A stretch of DNA of 37,152 nt, taken from contig JABHGV010000083.1 of NCBI GenBank assembly GCA_018671895.1, forward strand, positions 1-37,152. Reading direction: 5' to 3'. The stretch is from Rhodospirillaceae bacterium. GTDB lineage: Bacteria > Pseudomonadota > Alphaproteobacteria > Rhodospirillales > JABHCV01. The position numbers and the translations under genes are program-made. The notes below the pieces were generated by a model. That model did no database searches. It saw nothing but the letters and a program-made list of their open reading frames with translations, and was not told where the DNA came from. This document shows, one piece after another, positions 6,688 through 13,517 of the stretch. Positions within the stretch are counted from its first letter, which is position 1. Each line of letters begins with the position of its first letter.

Positions 6688-8217
6688 ATGCTTTTCAATC
6701 GCCAGGATATTCCCCTGACAGAGCGCCTGAACAACCTTCAGGAACACCTTCAGGAAGAACACCCTGACCTGCTGCAAGTGCTGCCAACTTATCGGCAAAT
6801 GGACAAGGTTCTAAACCGCCTTGGCCTGCTCGATGCCGACGAATCCCTGGCGACGCAGATTACCTGGTGGCCATTGATCAGTGTCCTCGGCACCTTTTCA
6901 TCGGGGAAATCGACGTTCATCAATTCCCTGCTCGGCGAAAAGCTGCAAAAGACCGGCAATCAGGCCGTCGACGATAAGTTCACCGTTGTCAGTTACTCCC
7001 ACCACGACGCCACCCGCACCCTGCCCGGCACGGCACTGAACAACGATCCCCGGTTTCCGTTCTTTCGCATCGGCGAGGAAATCGACAAGGTGTCCTCTGG
7101 CGAAGGCAAGCGCATCGACAACTACCTGCAACTGAAGACGTCTTCGGCGGAAACCCTCAAGGGCCGCACCCTGATTGACTCGCCGGGGTTCGATGCCGAC
7201 GACCAGCGGCGGTCGACCCTGCGGCTGACCGACCACATCATCGACATTTCGGATCTGGTGCTGATCTTCTTCGATGCCCGTCATCCGGAACCCGGTGCCA
7301 TGCAGGACACACTGGCGCATCTGGTTAAGGCATCGTCGGGCCGTTCGGATTCAAACAAGTTCCTGTACGTGCTCAATCAAATCGACACCACGGCGCGTGA
7401 AGACAATCCGGAAGAAGTGGTCGCCGCATGGCAGCGTGCACTGGCCCAGGCCGGCCTGACCGCCGGGCGTTTCCTGTGCATCTATAACGAAGAAGCCGCC
7501 TACCCCATCGTCGACGAGGCGCTCCGCGAACGCTATCAGCGCAAGCGCGATATCGACATGAAAGAAATCACCAGCCGCATCGGCGAGGTCGAGATCGAAC
7601 GCAGCTATCGCATCGTCAGTTCGCTGGAAGATGCCGCACGCGGTATCGAACGAGACGTCATCCCGGCCCTTGAAAAAGCCATGGGGTTCTGGCGCAAGGT
7701 TACCCTGGCCGGCAACATCGTCGGTGTCGGTGCTGCCGCAGCACTCGCTTACGGAGCGATTACATTGTTCGGCATTGATGCCCTGCAAGCCCTGTTCAAC
7801 AGCATTCAAGGCTACATTACCGGCGTCTTGGCCCTTATCGCCGCCGTTGGTGTCGTCGGCATTTCGTGGCATTACCTGATGCGCAATCTGGCGGCCCGTT
7901 TCGTCGTCAGCCGCCTTGCGGAACGGTTCGGCGATCAGGAATTGAACCTGCGCGGCGCGTTCCTTAAAACCACCAACCCGTGGCGGTCAATCTTCAGCGG
8001 CGGCATCGCCGGATGGGGAAAGACGACAAAGTCCATGATTGGTGATATCTTGCAAGAGATCGAAGGGCACATTCAGCGTCTCAACGATCAACACACCGAC
8101 CCGTCCGGGCGCAAGCATGCATCCAACGAAGGCGACATGGAAACCAGCTTCGTGCCGGTTGCCGCACCCGCCGTTTCCATGCCGGATTCACAAGCCGTAA
8201 ATGCATCGGCTGAATAA
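6688..8217 (+). CDS. Dynamin-like GTPase with two central membrane segments
   Basis: The 509-residue protein carries a dynamin-type GTPase domain: G1 P-loop GTFSSGKS (residues 68-75), an extended G2/switch region, G3 DSPG (164-167) and G4 NQID (230-233). The spacing and SSGKST form are typical of bacterial dynamin-like proteins and related large GTPases. After a helical region, two hydrophobic stretches (about 333-358 and 366-392) would form a membrane hairpin like the paddle of bacterial dynamins. The C-terminal part (about 400-470) is again helical and the last 40 residues look disordered. Such proteins bind, tubulate or fuse membranes from the cytoplasmic side. Its place 26 bases after the DUF302 gene suggests it remodels the inner membrane for the structure made by this locus. 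Cargo and membrane are inferred. Confidence 0.8.
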   Translation: MLFNRQDIPLTERLNNLQEHLQEEHPDLLQVLPTYRQMDKVLNRLGLLDADESLATQITWWPLISVLGTFSSGKSTFINSLLGEKLQKTGNQAVDDKFTVVSYSHHDATRTLPGTALNNDPRFPFFRIGEEIDKVSSGEGKRIDNYLQLKTSSAETLKGRTLIDSPGFDADDQRRSTLRLTDHIIDISDLVLIFFDARHPEPGAMQDTLAHLVKASSGRSDSNKFLYVLNQIDTTAREDNPEEVVAAWQRALAQAGLTAGRFLCIYNEEAAYPIVDEALRERYQRKRDIDMKEITSRIGEVEIERSYRIVSSLEDAARGIERDVIPALEKAMGFWRKVTLAGNIVGVGAAAALAYGAITLFGIDALQALFNSIQGYITGVLALIAAVGVVGISWHYLMRNLAARFVVSRLAERFGDQELNLRGAFLKTTNPWRSIFSGGIAGWGKTTKSMIGDILQEIEGHIQRLNDQHTDPSGRKHASNEGDMETSFVPVAAPAVSMPDSQAVNASAE

Positions 8218-8263
8218 CGCCCCGTTTCGGGTGCAACAACAAGAATACGTATAAGGATTGATT

Positions 8264-8599
8264 GTGTACAAAAGAGTCAACAACAGCCGTAGCATGGTGG
8301 TCGCCATTATCGGCATCGTCCTGGTCATGAGCATCTTCACATGGCTGATGTACGGAATATCCCAAAGCATCCACACAATGACCGAAACCATGGTCAGACT
8401 AGGCCATGACGTTAACACCATGACCCAGGTGCAGAAGGTGATGGTTCATGACATTGGCGTGATGACCAAGAACACCACCAGCATGCAGAATTCCGCCCAG
8501 AATATGAATGCCAGCATGTCGCGCATGGGCTACGACGTCGGTCGCTCGTCGCGTATGTTCTCTTCACCAATGAATTATTTCTGGAATATGGGCCAGTAA
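8264..8599 (+). CDS. Small Met-rich single-pass membrane protein
   Basis: No family recognised. The 111-residue protein has one N-terminal membrane helix (about residues 10-32, MVVAIIGIVLVMSIFTWLMYGI). A long Met-rich amphipathic helix follows (IHTMTETMVRL, then VNTMTQVQKVMVHDIGVM and MQNSAQNMNASMSRMGYD), suitable for a coiled coil or membrane-surface helix. The start is GTG at 8264, six bases after AAGGA; a TTG at 8258 is too close to that site. It ends one base before the convergent gene's stop. It follows the dynamin-like gene by 46 bases and may be its membrane partner, but this is only suggested by position. Confidence 0.7.
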   Translation: MYKRVNNSRSMVVAIIGIVLVMSIFTWLMYGISQSIHTMTETMVRLGHDVNTMTQVQKVMVHDIGVMTKNTTSMQNSAQNMNASMSRMGYDVGRSSRMFSSPMNYFWNMGQ

Positions 8600-8600
8600 A

Positions 8601-9152
8601 TCAGGCCAGTTTCAGCAGCTCCAGGATACCCTGTTTTTTCTTTTCCGGGGCCGGGACATACTGCTCGATGATACGGGTGACGGCCTTGCCGTCGATTTCC
8701 ATCTCGCCCGCTTCTTCATGCTCGAAGAAGAACTCGGCCACCGGCAGGATCGCATCATGGACCTGCTGGTCAGCAAACATTTCCTGGGTCTTGTCTTCCA
8801 GATCAAACAGGATTTCTTCTGAATCGTAATCGTCTTCGCCGTACAGCGCTTCAAGAATGCGGGTGATCTCGTCAATCCGCGATATGTCGCCGGAACAACA
8901 CGAACTGTGTCCGCAGATCATTTCTTCTGCGGTCTGCCCGCCGAATAGTTCCAGCACCCTGTTCTCGAGCGTCTCGATAAATGAATCCCAGTTGTGACTG
9001 GCAAAGGCCTTTTCCGCCAACATCATTGGCGGGCGTGGCAGCATGATAATGGATGTAATTTGTTGCCCGAGCAGATACGCCGTAATGGCGTGTCCCGCCA
9101 TATAGACGGAAAGACGATAGGCTTCGTCATCGCAATCAAGCGTCTCGGTCAT
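8601..9152 (-). CDS. Degenerate FtsH/M41-like peptidase homologue, probably inactive
   Basis: The 183-residue protein resembles the M41 peptidase domain of FtsH without its AAA ATPase or membrane segments. SVYMAGHAITAYLLGQQIT (from residue 15) aligns with the FtsH zinc site HEAGHA, but the first His and catalytic Glu are replaced by Tyr17 and Met18; only His21 remains. Further on, LFGGQTAEEMICG (from residue 69) matches the FtsH LLGGRAAEE motif, and Asp89 in GDISRID sits where FtsH has its third zinc ligand. With two key residues missing, proteolysis is unlikely; it may be an adaptor or substrate-binding pseudo-enzyme. The C-terminal part is acidic. It runs convergently towards the Met-rich gene. 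The match is by motif reading; the loss of residues is seen directly. Confidence 0.65.
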   Translation of the reverse strand: MTETLDCDDEAYRLSVYMAGHAITAYLLGQQITSIIMLPRPPMMLAEKAFASHNWDSFIETLENRVLELFGGQTAEEMICGHSSCCSGDISRIDEITRILEALYGEDDYDSEEILFDLEDKTQEMFADQQVHDAILPVAEFFFEHEEAGEMEIDGKAVTRIIEQYVPAPEKKKQGILELLKLA

Positions 9153-9402
9153 ATTGTCACAGTCATTTTATTCTTTTGCCCGCCCAGCTTACCAAGGTGT
9201 GACCGATGGAATACGAATCCCTTCCGTTAACCAAGTCTAGCAACTTATGGCGAATGCATACACTGCAATTATTTGGACCGTTTAGTGGTGTGGCCACGCC
9301 TGACACTGGCCCTCTTCACACCATTTTGGAATCCTCAGCATCTTGACTAGGTCAGGCGGATGCCGAGGTCGTAACAGGAACTCCCACCGAAGTGGGGACT
9401 GC
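9153..9402. other. Intergenic region with two RNA-hairpin sequences
   Basis: No gene is evident here. Downstream of the minus-strand gene ending at 9403 lies a UUCG-tetraloop hairpin (minus strand; stem bases 9383-9387 and 9392-9396). A longer imperfect hairpin follows (CCTC 9333-9336 with GAGG 9365-9368, GCATC 9338-9342 with GATGC 9359-9363, TGAC 9344-9347 with GTCA 9351-9354). Neither has a strong U run, so they are more likely 3'-end stabilising structures than classic terminators. The promoter of the gene at 8601-9152 must also lie here but I cannot place it with confidence. Confidence 0.45.
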
Positions 9403-10362
9403 TTATTTGGTCTTTAGCGGTTGGCCCGGCAGCTTGTAAGCGATCGGACGGGGGGCGCCGTACGGGGCGCCATAGTAAGGACGGTTGTAGCCATACCCAT
9501 TGCCGTTGCCCGAAGCGTTGGACTTGCCAGAGAAGCTCATGGAAAATGAGCCATTGCCATTGCCGAAGCCGTTACCAAAACCGTTGCCATTCCACGGAGC
9601 GTTGCCCCAGGTGTTGCGCGGGTAGTACGGGCGATATCCGTTCGGTGCAACCGGACGCTGAACTGCAACCATTCTCGGGGCCGCCTTCGGGGCCACGGTG
9701 GCGACCTTGGCGGGAACCATCACTGGTGCCATTCTAGCGGGGACCATCACTGGTGCCATAGCAACCGGCCTCATTGCCGGGAACTGCTGAACGGGAGCAG
9801 GAGCCGCAGCCGTTTCGACGACGTCGGTGTTCATATCCTTGTTCATCAACTCAGCGACCTTGGAAACCGTGCTGTCATAGGCAGATACGATGACATTTGT
9901 ATTCGCAGCAGCGGCACCGGCCAGCAGCACGACGGCGATTGCAGGAATCAAGACCTTCGGCTTTGAAACCGTGGTCTTTGCCGACTTGAACTTGCCCATG
10001 GCCATGGCGGCAATGGCAGGATCAATCTTCAGCTTGTCGGTCATTTTCTTGTCAGCGGTTTTGCTTTCAGCGGTTTTGCCTTCAGTTTTCTTTTCAGCAG
10101 TCTTGCTTTCAGCTTTCTTTTCAGCTTTCGGTGCGACTTTCTCGACCTTGGCATCAAGGTGTTTCACCGGCGCGTTGCCATCAACGATGGACTTGGCCGA
10201 AGCGATAACTCGCTCAGCGCGAGCCGCACCAAAGCCAGGAACCTTGCCCAGCTTTGCGGCAGATGTCTTGGCGATGTCTTCGATGCTCGAGAAGCCGGCT
10301 TCGTTCAGCTTAACGGCGGCGGCTTTGCCGATGCCGGGGATGTTTGTCAAAGTATTGCTCAT
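9403..10362 (-). CDS. Helix-hairpin-helix / transmembrane / globule-tail fusion protein
   Basis: This 319-residue protein joins three parts. Residues 7-57 are two helix-hairpin-helix units (NIPGIGKAAAVKLNEAG and KVPGFGAARAERVIASA), as in DNA- or RNA-binding HhH domains. Residues 66-110 form a Lys/Glu/Thr linker of repeated AESKTAEKK type. A membrane helix follows (about 137-157, VLIPAIAVVLLAGAAAA). The C-terminal part has Pro/Val repeats (twice MAPVMVPA, 202-218) and the globule-type module GSFSMSFSGKSN (271-282) in a Gly/Asn/Tyr-rich tail. There is no N-terminal signal peptide, so the expected topology is HhH in the cytoplasm and globule tail in the periplasm. That would make it a link between cytoplasmic nucleic acid and an external inclusion. 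The start has AGGA about 8 bases upstream. Confidence 0.75.
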   Translation of the reverse strand: MSNTLTNIPGIGKAAAVKLNEAGFSSIEDIAKTSAAKLGKVPGFGAARAERVIASAKSIVDGNAPVKHLDAKVEKVAPKAEKKAESKTAEKKTEGKTAESKTADKKMTDKLKIDPAIAAMAMGKFKSAKTTVSKPKVLIPAIAVVLLAGAAAANTNVIVSAYDSTVSKVAELMNKDMNTDVVETAAAPAPVQQFPAMRPVAMAPVMVPARMAPVMVPAKVATVAPKAAPRMVAVQRPVAPNGYRPYYPRNTWGNAPWNGNGFGNGFGNGNGSFSMSFSGKSNASGNGNGYGYNRPYYGAPYGAPRPIAYKLPGQPLKTK

Positions 10363-10422
10363 GGGTGAATTCCTATGCTTGGTCTGTTTGTCTAAATCTG
10401 AGGACTCAAGTTACTAAAAATT

Positions 10423-10437
10423 CCGATTAATAATCGG
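10423..10437 (-). promoter_or_regulatory. Perfect inverted repeat upstream of the HhH-globule gene
   Basis: CCGATTA (10423-10429) and TAATCGG (10431-10437) are exact inverted copies about one central A. They lie 61-75 bases upstream of the minus-strand start at 10362, a position suited to an operator. The central TTAATAA is shared with the larger dyad at 11223-11259 upstream of the neighbouring globule gene. Confidence 0.5.
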
Positions 10438-10465
10438 TGTCCGGATATGGACGGGACTTATAAAT

Positions 10466-10508
10466 TTTTAAAAAAATTTCCAAACACCCGGCCAGTATTG
10501 GCCGGGTG
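10466..10508 (-). terminator. Rho-independent terminator of the two-module globule gene
   Basis: On the minus strand CACCCGGCC (bases 10508-10500) pairs with GGCCGGGTG (10493-10485) over a 6-base loop: 9 perfect G/C-rich pairs. The transcript then runs into a U-rich stretch (bases 10484-10466). It lies 28 bases past the stop of the gene at 10537-11109. Confidence 0.88.
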
Positions 10509-10536
10509 CAAGGAATAAAGAGAGAGAGAAGTCGAC

Positions 10537-11109
10537 TTACTTGGCGTCGGTCTTCGGAGCAACCGGAGCAACCGGGGCATAGCCGTAAGGAGCATAGCCG
10601 TAAGGAGCCTGGCCGTAGTACGGGTTGTTGTAACCGTAACCGTTGCCATTACCGTTGCCAGAAACGTTGGACTTACCGGAGAACCCGATGGAGAAGGAAC
10701 CTTCGCCGTTGCCGAAGCCATTGCCGAAGCCGTTGCCGAAGCCGTTGTTGCCATAAGGGTAGTAACCCGGAGCAACATACTGCGGAGCAACCGGAGCGTT
10801 CAGCGGAGCAGCGGTCTTGGATTCCTTGGAGTCGGTAGCGGTAGCGGAGGTAGCAACCGGAGCACCATAAGGCGCGTAGCCGTAAGGAGCATATCCGTTG
10901 TGGCCGTTGTAACCGTTGTAACCGTTACCACGCATGTTGCTGTTGCCGGAGAAGTTCATGGAGAAGGAACCGTTTCCTTCACCGTTGCCAGCACCGTTGC
11001 CCCAACCATTGTTACCATTTCCCCAGCCCCAAGCGGAGGCGTCGGAAGCGGAAAGAGCGGTGGCACCGATGATGCCGGCGAATGCGATAGCTTTAATCAT
11101 GGTCTTCAT
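10537..11109 (-). CDS. Sulfur-globule-like secreted protein with two repeated modules
   Basis: A 190-residue exported protein with signal peptide (residues 1-26, ending SASDASA) followed by WGWGNGNNGWGNG, very like the beginning of the mature protein at 3248. It carries two copies of the module, GSFSMNFSGNSN (47-58) and GSFSIGFSGKSN (137-148), each preceded by Gly/Asn repeats and followed by YAPYGYAPYG-type tails, so it looks like an internal duplication of one globule unit. The start at 11109 is set by the signal peptide and AAGGGA about nine bases upstream; the frame stays open to 11214 but that part has no coding character. It has its own terminator and a dyad-containing promoter, so it is probably expressed alone. 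Pattern resemblance to Sgp-family sulfur-globule envelope proteins; a search is needed to confirm. Confidence 0.75.
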   Translation of the reverse strand: MKTMIKAIAFAGIIGATALSASDASAWGWGNGNNGWGNGAGNGEGNGSFSMNFSGNSNMRGNGYNGYNGHNGYAPYGYAPYGAPVATSATATDSKESKTAAPLNAPVAPQYVAPGYYPYGNNGFGNGFGNGFGNGEGSFSIGFSGKSNVSGNGNGNGYGYNNPYYGQAPYGYAPYGYAPVAPVAPKTDAK

Positions 11110-11222
11110 AATGTTAATCCCTTGTCTAAAAAGTTTGCCTTGTCTGAACTGGAAGTCTCGATAAACGGGATCGCCAGTTCGTGTGATTAGTCTGTGGTGC
11201 GACTGTTTAGCCAATCGCTTTT

Positions 11223-11267
11223 TATATTAGATGTACCTTAATAAGGTTTTCCTAATATACAAGTCAA
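11223..11267 (-). promoter_or_regulatory. Promoter with a nested dyad operator for the two-module globule gene
   Basis: Minus-strand TTGACT (11267-11262) and TATTAA (11243-11238) with an 18-base spacer form a sigma70-like promoter about 120 bases before the start at 11109. A nested palindrome covers it: TATATTAG (11223-11230) with CTAATATA (11252-11259), and ACCTTA (11235-11240) with TAAGGT (11242-11247), all centred on base 11241. A protein bound there would cover the -10 box, so repression is the simplest reading. The rest of the 338-base gap (11110-11447) is AT-rich and holds a GGGTTTT/AAAACCC hairpin (11298-11320) and the terminator of the next gene; I see no further gene. Confidence 0.6.
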
Positions 11268-11432
11268 CATAAAAAGCTGATAAAAGTTCTTCAGGATGGG
11301 TTTTCACGAGTCAAAAACCCCTGTTTTCTGCTATTTATCAATATATCAACAAGCCACAACCCCTTGGGCTAGTTGGTTATTCCATAAGATGTGCTGACCC
11401 AATCCATGAATCGGATCGCGCGAAATAAATTT

Positions 11433-11471
11433 AAAAAAAATTTGCAGTCAGGCGTCTTGCCCGTTGCCTGA
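11433..11471 (-). terminator. Terminator of the MHYT histidine kinase gene
   Basis: On the minus strand TCAGGC (11471-11466) pairs with GCCTGA (11453-11448), the second arm containing the stop codon. CTGCAAA and a run of eight T (bases 11440-11433) follow. The stem is short (6 bp) but the T run is good. Confidence 0.6.
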
Positions 11472-13385
11472 GCGCCCTCTGGGCAGACGAATCGTCGCCG
11501 TTGTGCCGATGTTCGGCTCACTTTCGATCCCCAGAATCCCGCCATGCATCTCGACAAGATTACGCGTAATCGTCAGTCCAATGCCGGTTCCTTCATGAAC
11601 ACGCGATGTCTGCATCCGCTCTATCTGTGTGAATGGCTGGGTTATTCGGCCAAGGTCTTCCTTGGCAACACCAATACCCGTATCGGAAACGCTAAAATCG
11701 AACCATTGATGTGAAACGTTAACCGATACCGTCACCTCTCCCCTTTCCGGCGTGAACTTGACCGCGTTAGACAACAGGTTGATCAGGCATTGCTTGAAAG
11801 CCCTGTAATCGGCGAACATAGGCGGCAAATCATCGGCTATATTTTTCAGCAACGAAATGTTTTTATCATTTGCCTGTTCTTGAACAAGGCTCAGGCTCTC
11901 ATCTATAAGCCTAACAATATCGATGGATTCCAGTTGCAGTTGATGCGTCCCGGCTTCGATCTTTGACATATGCAAAATATCGTTAACCAGCGATAGCAGG
12001 TGAGTGCCACTGGCATGAATGTCTTCGGCATATTCTACGTGTTTTCTATTACTCCCCTCATCAACGGACTGCAGTTTGATCATTTCCGAAAACCCGAGAA
12101 TGGCATTCAGCGGGGTCCTTAGCTCATGGCTCATGTTGGCCAGGAAATGGGATTTCGCCTCGTTGGCCACTTCCGCGTCCTCGCGGGCTTCCTCTGCAAT
12201 CCGCTCGGCCTCCTTGCGTTCGGTGATTTCGGTGCGAATTCCCACATATTGAAAGGGCTTCCCATCATCGCCAAGGAACGGCACGATCGTCGCCGTGACC
12301 CAATATTCACTGCCGTCTTTCCGTTTATTTTTGACATCCCCCTGCCAGGTATTCCCGCTGGCAATGGTTTGCCACAGTTCCTTAAAAAATTCAGGCGGGT
12401 GCTCGTTGCTTTTTAAAAGTCGGTGGTTCTGACCCAGCAACTCCTCGTTGGAATATCCGCTGATGTCGCAAAACTTGTTGTTAATGTAGGTAATGTTGCC
12501 CTTGACGTCGGTAATGCTGACAATCGCATGCTCATCAAGCGCATGTTTCTGGAACTCCAGGCTCCTCGTTACCTGCTTGCGCAGATCGACTTCCCTCTCC
12601 AGAACCTTGATTGTTTCCAAATGCCTGCCCATGAACGATGCGGCAAGGGCAAGGGCGATCAGCAAGGCCGTGGCCGTCCCAATGCCGATTGCCAGAAGCG
12701 TCGGTGAAGCGCCGGATTCAGATGCCGTGCTTCCTTCTATGGGAATAAAATACGCCGCTTCAATGGCAATGTAATGCATGCCGGAAATAGCGCTCCCCAT
12801 GAAGATACCGCCCAACAGCGATAGCCCGCGACCCGATAGTCCGGGGAATTCATCTGCAAAAATAAATTTTACGTACAGGGACAGAATCGCCATAGCGATG
12901 GCAAAGATGATCGATGCGAAAAACATGACGGGCGAGTAATAAATAACGGCATCCAGTTGCATGGCCGCCATGCCGGAATAATGCATCAGGCCAATACCGG
13001 CGCCCATCAAGCTGCCGCCGATGGCAACCATCGTATGGGTGACCCTGACACGACCGATCACCCATAAAGCCACGGCGCTGGCCAGAACACCGGGAATCAT
13101 CGACAGCAAGGTTATGAACGGGTCGTAAGAAACATTGCAGGGCAAGCTGAACGCCAGCATGCCGACAAAATGCATGGCCCAAACGCCACCGCCCAGTGCC
13201 AGCGCACCCGGCACTAGCCAGACAATTTTATCGTAACCGGTTTCTGCCCGCGCAATCCGCTGGGACAGTTGCAGCGCGGTAAACGAGGCGAATACAGCCA
13301 TCAATACGGACAACAACACCAACGGCATGTTGTACGTATTTAAATAAGCGACAGATAAATCCTGGCCGGATGACAGAAACTGCAT
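11448..13385 (-). CDS. MHYT-PAS hybrid membrane sensor histidine kinase
   Basis: A 645-residue sensor kinase. The N-terminal about 240 residues are an integral-membrane MHYT domain with the repeated motif (AMHFVGMLAF, LMHYSGMAAM, GMHYIAIEAA). MHYT domains are proposed to bind copper and sense O2, CO or NO. Next come a PAS/PAC domain (HAIVSITDVKGNITYINNKF to VGIRTEITERKEAERIAEEA), a HisKA domain with the phosphorylated His in NMSHELRTPLNAI, and a HATPase domain with LINLLSNAVKFTP, DTGIGVAK and GTGIGLTI boxes. There is no receiver domain and no regulator gene next to it, so its partner is elsewhere. The ATG at 13385 starts directly before the first membrane helix. It is separated by 132 bases from the carbonic anhydrase gene upstream. 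Confidence 0.9.
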   Translation of the reverse strand: MQFLSSGQDLSVAYLNTYNMPLVLLSVLMAVFASFTALQLSQRIARAETGYDKIVWLVPGALALGGGVWAMHFVGMLAFSLPCNVSYDPFITLLSMIPGVLASAVALWVIGRVRVTHTMVAIGGSLMGAGIGLMHYSGMAAMQLDAVIYYSPVMFFASIIFAIAMAILSLYVKFIFADEFPGLSGRGLSLLGGIFMGSAISGMHYIAIEAAYFIPIEGSTASESGASPTLLAIGIGTATALLIALALAASFMGRHLETIKVLEREVDLRKQVTRSLEFQKHALDEHAIVSITDVKGNITYINNKFCDISGYSNEELLGQNHRLLKSNEHPPEFFKELWQTIASGNTWQGDVKNKRKDGSEYWVTATIVPFLGDDGKPFQYVGIRTEITERKEAERIAEEAREDAEVANEAKSHFLANMSHELRTPLNAILGFSEMIKLQSVDEGSNRKHVEYAEDIHASGTHLLSLVNDILHMSKIEAGTHQLQLESIDIVRLIDESLSLVQEQANDKNISLLKNIADDLPPMFADYRAFKQCLINLLSNAVKFTPERGEVTVSVNVSHQWFDFSVSDTGIGVAKEDLGRITQPFTQIERMQTSRVHEGTGIGLTITRNLVEMHGGILGIESEPNIGTTATIRLPRGRSGNGQDA

Positions 13386-13444
13386 GCCAAAAACCGTGCC
13401 CGTTTACACAGGCTCTCCGCTAAATACAAGGTTCAATGGTGTGC

Positions 13445-13488
13445 CCCCACACTCTGTCATGAGTATAATTGCATGTTGCCTTGTGGGG
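13445..13488 (-). promoter_or_regulatory. Candidate promoter flanked by inverted repeats, for the MHYT kinase
   Basis: A minus-strand TATACT (13467-13462) could be a -10 box about 80 bases before the kinase start; the matching -35 is poor. It is flanked by CCCCACA (13445-13451) and TGTGGGG (13482-13488), exact inverted copies 30 bases apart. These could be operator half-sites or a weak stem. Confidence 0.3.
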
Positions 13489-13517
13489 AAATTATTTTTG
13501 TTCAGCCCCTGGAATCA

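Noticed and set aside
9890-10417. A 175-residue plus-strand frame with repeated hydrophobic segments, at first like a membrane protein.
   Set aside because: It is antisense to the Lys/Glu linker of the HhH fusion gene, whose frame has domains, a ribosome site and neighbours to match.
1-11109. Interpreting the first region as a magnetosome or gas-vesicle cluster because of ParA, TPR and acidic/Gly-rich proteins.
   Set aside because: No mam, mms or gvp family protein (such as MamK, MamE, GvpA) is recognisable; the Gly-rich proteins do not match Mms6/MamD repeats.
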